The notes under the pieces were generated by a model that saw only the letters and a program-made list of their open reading frames with translations, was not told the origin of the DNA and ran no database searches. Positions 17,691 through 23,797 of a DNA stretch of 23,797 nucleotides are shown piece after piece; positions within the stretch are counted from its first letter, which is position 1; the number at the start of each line of letters is the position of its first letter. Source of the DNA: Hemicentrotus pulcherrimus (taxonomy: Eukaryota; Echinodermata; Echinoidea; Camarodonta; Strongylocentrotidae); assembly GCA_003118195.1 (NCBI GenBank), contig BEXV01000214.1, positions 188,297-212,093 on the forward strand, read 5' to 3'. Position numbers and translations under genes: made by a program.

Positions 17691-18644
17691 TATTGACAGT
17701 TTGGTTCCCCTTTTGAACTTGAAGAGCGAGAACCCCTCCCCGATTGCTGTATAAAATTACCTCATTTTCTTTCAACTAAAATTTGATCAAATTGGCAAAT
17801 CGAAGCTGTTTTGTGACTTACATTACCAACCACATTTCAGTTTGTAGAACATCTGATGAATTTATATCAAATTACACACTCTACTGGAACTCAGAAAAGA
17901 CCAACTAACATTCATGATATCCTTTTATGTTCCTAAGACCATACTTAGTATAGGCACGTAGTTACCAGCTGGTAACACCTTGATATAGAAAACCAAATAT
18001 GTCAAATGATCAAATACCTAAGTTTGCCCAAACATATACTATAGATGGGCGCTCACGTACCACATATTAGTTATTTTTTATTCGGTACGAGTCAGCTACC
18101 TTTATTCGTCACTGATTAGGTATAGGGTGAAAAAGCCCATTTTAAGGAAAGTTAAATTTACTCGAAGTTCATGTGCTTCTATTTCTTTGAAACTGTACAG
18201 CTAAGAATATTTACCGTTTCAGTATTGATATGATTTTAGAATGTATATATTGCAGTTACAGTTACTATAGCTTAACATTTTATGACATACATGAAATATT
18301 AGTTCAAACATATTTGAATATCAAAACAACCGATAATACATGTAAGTGTAATATTTCGTTAGAATAGTTTGGAAGAAACGTTTCGCTCCTGTGCGTTTAC
18401 AAAACGAACCAATAAATACAAAATAATGCATTGCATAACACAGTTATTTCATAAGTTGTTTTACCAAAACTTATTTCAAATAAAAGACCTCGTAAAATAC
18501 CAGATCATGGGTCCTCTAAAGCCGAACTCATGGCAGACCAAAATACAGGTATGATTCTTACACCATGGTGATCATGATACAAACACAATATAAATATATA
18601 AGAATGTTAAATGTTTGACACATATTCATAAAAGGTTTTATAGA
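17691..18644. other. AT-rich spacer, nothing recognised
   Basis: Nearly 1 kb of AT-rich DNA. Frames are short and Asn/Lys/Ile/Phe-rich. No dispersed repeat, structured RNA or exon recognised. Confidence 0.65.
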
Positions 18645-18741
18645 CCCCCCCCCGCTTGCCTTCTTTCCTTGTCAGTTTTGCCAGATTAATATATCCTTAT
18701 TTCTACGAAACCGTTAACCTTTCTTTCCTTTCTTTCCTTCA
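18645..18741. repeat. poly(C) tract and CTTT repeat
   Basis: C9 at 18645-18653 (G9 on the other strand), then about 60 bp later TTCTTTCC/TTTCTTTCC units at 18717-18740. Both are low-complexity. Confidence 0.85.
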
Positions 18742-19080
18742 AGGCGATTTGAACTTGACCGCTTCCATTTTTATAAATCCTTTAAAACTTTTAACTTTAA
18801 GGAACCCCCACTTTCCCATTTTGGGATTTGTTCTCACCAGAGCGATGTCCAATGACAATCTGCCCACTGCGACACTGCAATTAAATATTAAAGTAAGTGG
18901 AGTTTGCGTGCTGATTGAATGCATTGCGGGATGCAGTTCACTCATTTCATTGCAGGGATGGAGATAGTTGTCCGGATCGGCGTTCGCATGGTACTGAGCT
19001 TTATGTGGGATTTCGGGGTGTGACCACAAGACATGTGCCGAGGCGCCACGTTAATGCGTTGTAAAGAGGTCACCGAATCT
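18742..19080. other. GC-balanced island, candidate conserved element
   Basis: The island includes TTTTTATAAATCC and AATTAAATATTAAAG (homeodomain/AT-hook-like), GACAATCTGCCC, and a CpG-containing end (GTCCGGATCGGCGTTCGC). TTAAAGTAAGTGG near 18890 resembles a splice donor and TTTCATTGCAGGG near 18947 an acceptor. However, they are only about 55 bp apart in the wrong setting for an intron, and the frames crossing them have no domain. Regulatory or exonic status is undecided. Confidence 0.3.
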
Positions 19081-19449
19081 GGTTACCATTATGAACTGGG
19101 AGCGAATTTAGTTGATTTTCGGACTGGTCTTTATTCACTTGAACTACACTCTCTCCGTTTTTCCTTTTTTGTGTGTGTAAATGCATCGTTTAACAATGTC
19201 AAATCTAAGATGCATATGGCCCTACGTGTTATCAGTCTGTGTGATATGGTGTGATATTGAAGCCCTGACAAAACTGCGTTTCAAAATAATCTTGAAGTGC
19301 CTCAAAAAAGTAAAAATCTTTGAGTGACCGGGTTTCGTACTCGTTTTCCCCAAAAGACTGTAGTCTTATGAAAACCGTTAGGAAAATGAAATTTCGATTT
19401 CTAATCATACATTTCTCGATAATCAGACAGGCGATGGGCTTGTGAAAGT
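19081..19449. other. spacer with a small palindrome
   Basis: No gene is recognised. AAGACT-GT-AGTCTT at about 19354-19367 followed by ATGAAAAC faintly recalls the GACTCGTAGTCATCGAAAC motif at 7888-7906, but the resemblance is too short to call. Confidence 0.5.
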
Positions 19450-19546
19450 CATGGGATTCCTGAGTCCTGACTGACCTGAAGGTTTATAATCATAATTGTA
19501 GTATGAGCTAAATCCAGGATTTTGTTTCAGAATCTGAGGCAATTTT
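19450..19546 (-). repeat. dispersed repeat, copy B (inverted)
   Basis: The reverse complement aligns with 13989-14075, including a 21-bp exact core at 19503-19523. Relative to copy A it has about seven extra bases before CCCATG and one base fewer in the A-run before the core. The two copies face opposite ways about 5.4 kb apart. Divergence of roughly a fifth outside the core suggests old insertions from one family. No coding capacity is seen. Confidence 0.85.
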
Positions 19547-19945
19547 AAAGAGTCACTTTAAGAGCACACTGGTTAGATGTCTGTTACATGTGCAATACGT
19601 TTACAGACAATATGCACACACACACTAAAGAAGAGAGGGAGCTCAAGCCATAGCGAAGAAAGAGAGGGGTAAGACCATCGATCTGTCGATGATGGAGACA
19701 AAAATAAAAGTAACAAACGTAAAAACAGAAACGACCGAAATGAATGGCAAAGATACATTTCGTTTATTTGATTACTTTTAGAGAACCTATAACGAGAAAT
19801 CATCTCCACATTTCTAACTCGTCATAAATCCAATTTCTCCAAATAATTACGCTTATTCTATCAATAAACCAATCAACGACATATCCTTCTTTCAAATGAA
19901 GAAAAAGACAGAAAAAAGGTAACGATCGTACAGAAGAAAAGGCAC
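19547..19945. other. AT-rich spacer
   Basis: Contains a short CACACACACA run near 19616 and purine-rich patches. No exon, RNA or further repeat copy recognised. Confidence 0.6.
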
Positions 19946-20270
19946 ATTGAATAGGTGGCCATCTGTCTGAATTCCCTCAGTCCCTCACATAATTTATCAC
20001 GCCGGTTTGGTGTAGCTTCAGTTCGGCAGACCTTGACACGAGGTACACCCACCTCTCACCACCTCCCTCCCGCTTCATTTCACCGCCGACGATATTACCT
20101 TCGCTTGCTTTTCACGGTCAACTTTATTAGGTTCACTCACCCCAATCATGTAGAATTTCGCCATCGCAATTCCATGTAAATCAAATTCATCTTATCACGT
20201 CGGAGCTCCCTGCTCCCCTATACCTCTTCTATGATTCTATCTCTTATGATTTTTCCACCCTCACCCTCCC
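19946..20270. other. GC-richer, C-rich island
   Basis: C-rich sequence (CACCTCTCACCACCTCCCTCCCGC) with CpGs and CACGCCGGTTTGGTG stands between AT-rich flanks. A 74-codon plus-strand frame is Arg/His/Leu-rich without a domain. Candidate conserved element. Confidence 0.3.
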
Positions 20271-20885
20271 GCTCACCAGAACTAATCTAGTCAGTGATTA
20301 TTGCATTATGTTTCATCCAATAAGCCAAGTTTCAATTATGGATGACGATTTTATGACTCCATGCAAAGCTGTAGAAGAGTCCAAATTGCCCAACGGGCTT
20401 CCATAGGAATGTTGTGGCAATTGATCTGTACGGTGTCATTTCGGACTTTTCTTATTTATGAGTTTTGTATCAGTCGGTGCATGTATTGGAGTAACCAACT
20501 AATATTCCTATACAATATGTATAGCTTGTAGGTTGGTGACGTACGTTGGTACTTCTTAGACATAAAGCAATACAAATTGGTGAACAAAAAACGAAGCGAT
20601 CAGGTCAGCACATACGTCACATTGACGTAATGCATTGACGAGTTGATTTTAATGCCATCAGCTCGCACAAGACTTTTACGAAATGACTCGGTGATTATTC
20701 AACAAATTACAGCTTACATGTATCTTGTTTATTCTGATATGATGATTATTTTGAAACAACAATCTGTTTTTGATCCTTGGTGACGTTATATGATTTTTTT
20801 TCTCATTAGGTTTGGTAAAATATAGTGTGCAATGTATTCTCCGAGTGTATACACATGACTAAAACAAGGAAGAAGACAGATAATG
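20271..20885. other. spacer with CRE-like sites
   Basis: Mostly AT-rich. TACGTCAC and TTGACGTAA lie within about 16 bp at 20613-20629, a pair of imperfect CREB/C-EBP-type half-palindromes. A short GCCC/GGGC hairpin is near 20388. No coding sequence. Confidence 0.45.
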
Positions 20886-21032
20886 TAATAATAATAATAA
20901 CAATATAGACATTTATGTAGCGCAGCTACTATATGAATTTGCTCTACTGCACTTGATATAAAGTATCATATTATGACATTCAGGGATTTCTTCCTACCGG
21001 CTACCTGTTTACTTCACCTGGGTGGAGAATGG
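20886..21032 (+). repeat. dispersed repeat of the marine-invertebrate CACCTGGGTGGAGA type
   Basis: An ATA-rich lead (AATAATAATAATAACAAT) is followed by TGTAGCGCAGCTACTAT, TTGCTCTACTGCAC, ATTCAGGGATTTCTTCCTACC, then CTGTTTACTTCACCTGGGTGGAGA. From memory, a repeat with this word order (an ATA run, a TAGCGC word, a CTACTGC word, CCTACC, TTACTTCACCTGGGTGGAGAGTGG) is frequent in sea urchin and other marine invertebrate genomes. The 3' part, which usually continues into a coding-like GAACCC block, is missing, so this copy is truncated. Not verified by search. Confidence 0.45.
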
Positions 21033-21154
21033 AAAATACGATACATAACAAAAAACATTGTTGTAGAATTCAGACAAACAAAATCGTAAGACCTCCGCAG
21101 TTCAAGCTGAAAAGACTCTCGGACACTTTGAAATAGGAAGGGATAGAAAGAGAA

Positions 21155-21242
21155 TAGTGAATAAATAGAAGGATAGATATTATAGAGAGAGGATAGAGGG
21201 AGAGATAGAGAAAGAGAGAGAGAGAGATAGAGGAGAGAGAGA

Positions 21243-21296
<54 letters not shown>

Positions 21297-21302
21297 TAGA
21301 GA
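21155..21302. repeat. (GA)n/(GATA)n microsatellite
   Basis: GATAGAGAG, AGATAGATAGATAG and long GA runs continue for about 150 bp. The Ser/Leu-rich minus-strand frame over it is a repeat translation. Confidence 0.95.
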
Positions 21303-21639
21303 CGCGTCAAATCATTTATGCAGGCAATCAGCACCACTTAGAATCATCAAAGCAATTAATAGAGTTGTTAATATTACTTGAACTGAGATCAGCTAGACAT
21401 ATTCAAAGATCACAAAATTTGCATCGCAGTACCATCATATCGTCCACCATAATCCTCAACATCTCCATCAAGATTTAAAAATATCCCTTGATAACCACAT
21501 CACTGAAGAGTGCCGACACTGGCAACCAGAATCGTCACCACGGAACCAGAATATCAAGCGGCTGCACATTTTCACCGAAAGGACCGATCACCCCACGCTC
21601 CACCTCCTCGTTCTGATTCGCCTCATTGCCATCTTAACA
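21303..21639. other. spacer, composition shifting toward CAT-rich
   Basis: No exon is recognised. CATC and CACC words become progressively more frequent toward the satellite that follows. Confidence 0.55.
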
Positions 21640-22079
21640 ATGTTTAATATCACTGTCACTTTAGCCATCATCATTGTGATCATCGTCGTCATTATCATCA
21701 TCGCCGTCACCATTACTGCCCCAATTATCATCATCATCGTCATCACCAGCACCGTCACTATAAATATCATCACAATCACCAACATCGTCACCATCCTCCT
21801 CATCGTCGTCTCCGTTACCAATCAGCATCACAATCACCATAATCTTTACCATCACTATTACCATTATCATCATTATGATCATCGTCGTCATTATCATCAT
21901 AGCCGTCACCATTACTGCCCCAATTATCATCATCATCGTCATCACCATCACCGTCACTATAAATATCATCACAATCACCAACATCGTCACCATCCTCCTC
22001 ATCGTCGTCTCCGTTACCAATCAGCATCACAATCACCATAATCTTTACCATCACCATTACTATTATCATCATTAGCATC

Positions 22080-22117
<38 letters not shown>

Positions 22118-22350
22118 TATCATCATCGTTGTCGTCACCACCACTAGCATTTATATCCATCACCATAACCAACGTCATTTATATCGTCAATTTCGTCATC
22201 ATCGTCACCACCAGTACTCTATCTTTGTCACCAATACCGCTACGATCATCCCTATTGTTATAATTGACACAAGAGTAACCATTTTCATCATCGTCATCGT
22301 CACCATCATCGACATCGTCATCCTTATCAACATCAATAACATCATCATCC
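21640..22350. repeat. CAT/CGTCAT-rich satellite block
   Basis: About 700 bp are dominated by CAT, CAC and CGT triplets on the plus strand. It includes the 199-bp duplication (21672-22069) and an uninterrupted CAT run at about 22080-22117. Plus-strand frames read Ile/Val/Thr or His/Tyr runs; minus-strand frames read Met/Ile/Val or Asp runs. These frames are open only because the triplets lack stop codons. A protein role is unlikely, since the duplication shifts the frame. Confidence 0.93.
21672..22069 (+). repeat. 199-bp tandem duplication, two copies
   Basis: Unit 1 (21672-21870) and unit 2 (21871-22069) align without gaps. I count five substitutions in 199 positions. The period is 66 triplets plus one base. 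The Met/Ile/Val-rich reading of one copy on the minus strand therefore becomes the Asp-rich reading (DDDEEDGDDVGDCDD) of the next, which argues against a protein repeat. The copies are much closer to each other than the ancient A/B repeats, so this is a recent duplication. Confidence 0.95.

Positions 22351-22396
<46 letters not shown>
22351..22396. repeat. (GA)n microsatellite
   Basis: AGAGAAAG is followed by about 18 uninterrupted AG units, immediately next to the CAT satellite. It is followed by an A-rich tract at 22409-22430. Confidence 0.95.
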
Positions 22397-22399
<3 letters not shown>

Positions 22400-22439
22400 A
22401 AGGATTGTGAAAAAAAAAAAGAAAAAAGGGAGAGTGGTG

Positions 22440-22700
22440 AAAAGAACTTGGATCCTGGAGAAGTGCAAGGGCTTTCGTTGTGTCTCGACGCGTGGAGTCG
22501 AGACGAAAGTGCAAATATCTGGGCAACTCATCAAAAAGTTGGAGGGACGGATGCGTATTATGGGTAACCTTGTTCACCTCCGTCTTCGTGAAAACGTGAG
22601 GAGAGTGTCTTTCTTCTTGCCCCCCTTCCCCCTGCCACGATCCTGTGATTGGCGTGATCTTTTACGCTTGATTGACATTTGCTGTTAACCATAATTACCC
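22440..22700. other. GC-richer island with hairpin
   Basis: CpG-containing DNA (GTCTCGACGCGTGGAGTCGAGACG) extends to a C-rich patch near 22620-22640. A 93-codon plus-strand frame begins in the A-rich tract and shows no domain. The hairpin at 22472-22509 is the clearest structure. Confidence 0.35.
22472..22509 (+). repeat. hairpin with 13 paired bases and a 5-nt bulge
   Basis: CTTTCG (22472-22477) and TCTCGAC (22483-22489) pair perfectly with CGAAAG (22504-22509) and GTCGAGA (22497-22503). The loop is GCGTGGA and the one-sided bulge is TTGTG. The short word AGTGCAA flanks the stem on both sides as a direct repeat (22461-22467 and 22508-22514). Possible readings are a structured RNA, a decayed palindromic element or a dyad binding site. 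Confidence 0.85.
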
Positions 22701-22779
22701 CGTCTGGACTTTGAAAAGCAGCAATAATCGAGAAATTGAATAACAATTTGTGCGTACGTGCTGGAAATTAAGACATATG

Positions 22780-22842
22780 TGGGAGGGGGAGGGGAAGGGG
22801 CAGGTAGGGGATGGGTAGGGGAAAGGTAGGGGAGGGAGGGGG
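22780..22842 (+). other. G-quadruplex-prone G-rich tract
   Basis: At least eight runs of three or more G are separated by one to four bases (GGGAGGGGGAGGGGAAGGGG, then GGTAGGGG and GGGTAGGGG units). This meets the standard G3+N1-7 quadruplex pattern several times over. The TAGGGG units also resemble G-rich minisatellites. No promoter is recognised next to it. Confidence 0.85.
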
Positions 22843-23549
22843 TTCAATGGTGGCCAGGCCAACTTGAATGGCATGGGAAATAGATATATAAAGCCTATGT
22901 CTTTTCTCGATCACGAAATTTTCAAAATTGCAGTTGTGCTGGTCACCTTCATGTATTTCATTGTCTCTGTATATTATTCATATCCTAAATATACAATATT
23001 GTCGATGACAAGACATTTATGTCTGGATTGATTTCGTTCTAATATGGATCTTATACAAGTTCTAATCGAAAGGTATTGGGTTAGGTCCATGGTTTCATAT
23101 ACGAATTGTACCCCCTTCTGCTTGTAAGTGATATCTATAGTGGATGTCCTTGACGTATTTCACCAAAGTTATTTGAATGAAAGTACATTTGAAGAATTTA
23201 AAAAGGTAATTTATATTTTTTTTCCAGAAATATGAAACAGCACGATATTGCCGTTCGTTAAATTTGCACTCCTTTTGTAAAAAAAATAATACATTTAAAC
23301 ATATACTCATCTAAAAATGGGAAAATATGTATTAATTTTAGGAAGAGTGACAATAATCTATCGTCATCATCAACACTATTATAATGAATATCAAGATCAC
23401 ATGTCATATGAGCTTTATCACGCTTTTCTTCACTTTAGTTATTCGAAATACCCTCTACCCCCTCCCACCGACCCCCTCTTGTTCACTCACCCATATATAT
23501 GTTGATCACTTCTGTTCTGGTATATGATACCTATTCTAGAGGGTGGATA
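22843..23549. other. AT-rich spacer
   Basis: No exon, element or RNA recognised. A/T homopolymers near 23220 and 23280 and a C-rich patch near 23453-23475 are the only local features. Confidence 0.6.
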
Positions 23550-23620
23550 CGTGAATATGATAAGTGCATTGGCACTGCTCGCACCTTGAACGCGGGGAGT
23601 CTGGGGGTTAAACCTTGTCA
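23550..23620 (+). mobile_element. possible tRNA-derived SINE relic
   Basis: TGATAAGTGCATTGG (23558-23572) resembles an A box and GGTTAAACCTT (23606-23616) an eroded B box (GGTTCGANNCC), about 48 bp apart. Between them CTCGC and GCGGG can form a five-pair anticodon-like stem (one T-G), but the loop is nine bases instead of seven. The T arm does not pair properly, so it is not a functional tRNA. A decayed SINE head is the best guess; no tail or target-site duplication is identified. Confidence 0.25.
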
Positions 23621-23797
23621 TCTGTACTTAACGTTCCTCCTCCTACTCATCATCATTATCACCATGACGACCTTGGGAGGCATTCATCATCATCCTCCCC
23701 ATCACGGTATCCCGATTGACAGGTGACCACGCCCACGTCGTCAGACCAGTCACACATCGGGACGGCAGAGTGGGAGACGGGGAGGGATGATGGGTGG
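23621..23797. other. GC-richer window end with CAT words
   Basis: CCTCCTCCTACTCATCATCATTATC and CATTCATCATCATCCTCC words are followed by CpG-containing DNA with a GACCACGCCCAC (KLF/Sp-like) word near 23728. No gene can be called before the window ends. Confidence 0.45.

Noticed and set aside
18890..18960. Donor-like AAGTAAGT and acceptor-like TTGCAGG as an intron
   Set aside because: The interval would be about 55 bp, there is no polypyrimidine tract, and neither side shows a recognisable exon.
19321..19385. Second hammerhead-like relic (AAGACTGTAGTCTTATGAAAAC)
   Set aside because: It lacks the TGATGAG half and GAAAC context; the similarity to 7888-7906 is only a short palindrome.
21588..22150. 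Asp-rich and Met/Ile/Val-rich frames that look like acidic or membrane proteins
   Set aside because: They come from CAT-type triplets. The 199-bp duplication is out of frame, so the copies do not encode repeated peptide.
1..23797. CRISPR array, prokaryotic operon, prophage or toxin-antitoxin locus
   Set aside because: No regularly spaced repeats, ribosome-binding sites or dense coding are present. Composition and repeats are those of an animal nuclear genome.

Overview
The window looks like non-coding DNA from an animal nuclear genome, most likely a sea urchin or another echinoderm. There are no bacterial-type operons, no long open reading frames, and abundant (GA)n, (CT)n, (TTC)n and (CAT)n microsatellites. 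Poly(G) tracts and isolated TAGGCCT words are also scattered through it. The best lineage clue is a segment at about 10083-10310. It carries the wording of a very common sea urchin foldback/MITE-like repeat, as I remember it: an AAGTCCACTCC-like terminus, AAAATCGGAT, then AATAAGAAAGTTATGA. Two single N bases (5697, 10507) mark unresolved positions in the assembly.

Layout. 1-7180: AT-rich DNA broken by long simple repeats (1271-1452 TTC/ATC; 2217-2299 polypyrimidine; 3288-3374 GA/poly-G; 4303-4474 CT; 5641-5704 GATA/GA/poly-G). It also holds one weak candidate exon on the minus strand (3536-3802). 7181-9000: two compact GC-richer islands, the first dense in homeodomain-type words, plus a GTTAGG-like tract and a hammerhead-like relic. 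9000-12700: AT-rich, with the echinoid repeat, a 20-bp tandem duplication, a GC-rich island (11400-11895) and a segment resembling a non-LTR retrotransposon 3' end. 13020-16400: a candidate regulatory island with an RFX X-box-like site, a dispersed repeat (copy A), a strong 14-bp-arm hairpin, two GTTAGG tracts, poly-G tracts and a GC-rich stretch with a short ORF in good start context. 16640-20270: islands alternating with AT-rich DNA, and the second, inverted copy (B) of the same dispersed repeat. 20880-22400: another dispersed repeat, GA/GATA repeats and a CAT-rich satellite containing an almost perfect 199-bp tandem duplication. 22440-23797: an island with a 13-bp hairpin, a G-quadruplex-prone tract and a possible tRNA-derived SINE relic.

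I could not establish any complete protein-coding gene, tRNA, rRNA or intact transposon. The most economical reading is an intergenic or large intronic interval. GC-richer islands of about 150-450 bp, separated by AT-rich spacers and decayed repeats, are the places where cis-regulatory modules would be sought. Genes cannot be described as working together here. Regulatory readings are inference from short motifs and would need cross-species alignment or chromatin data. I saw no evidence of a new defence, mobile or biosynthetic system.
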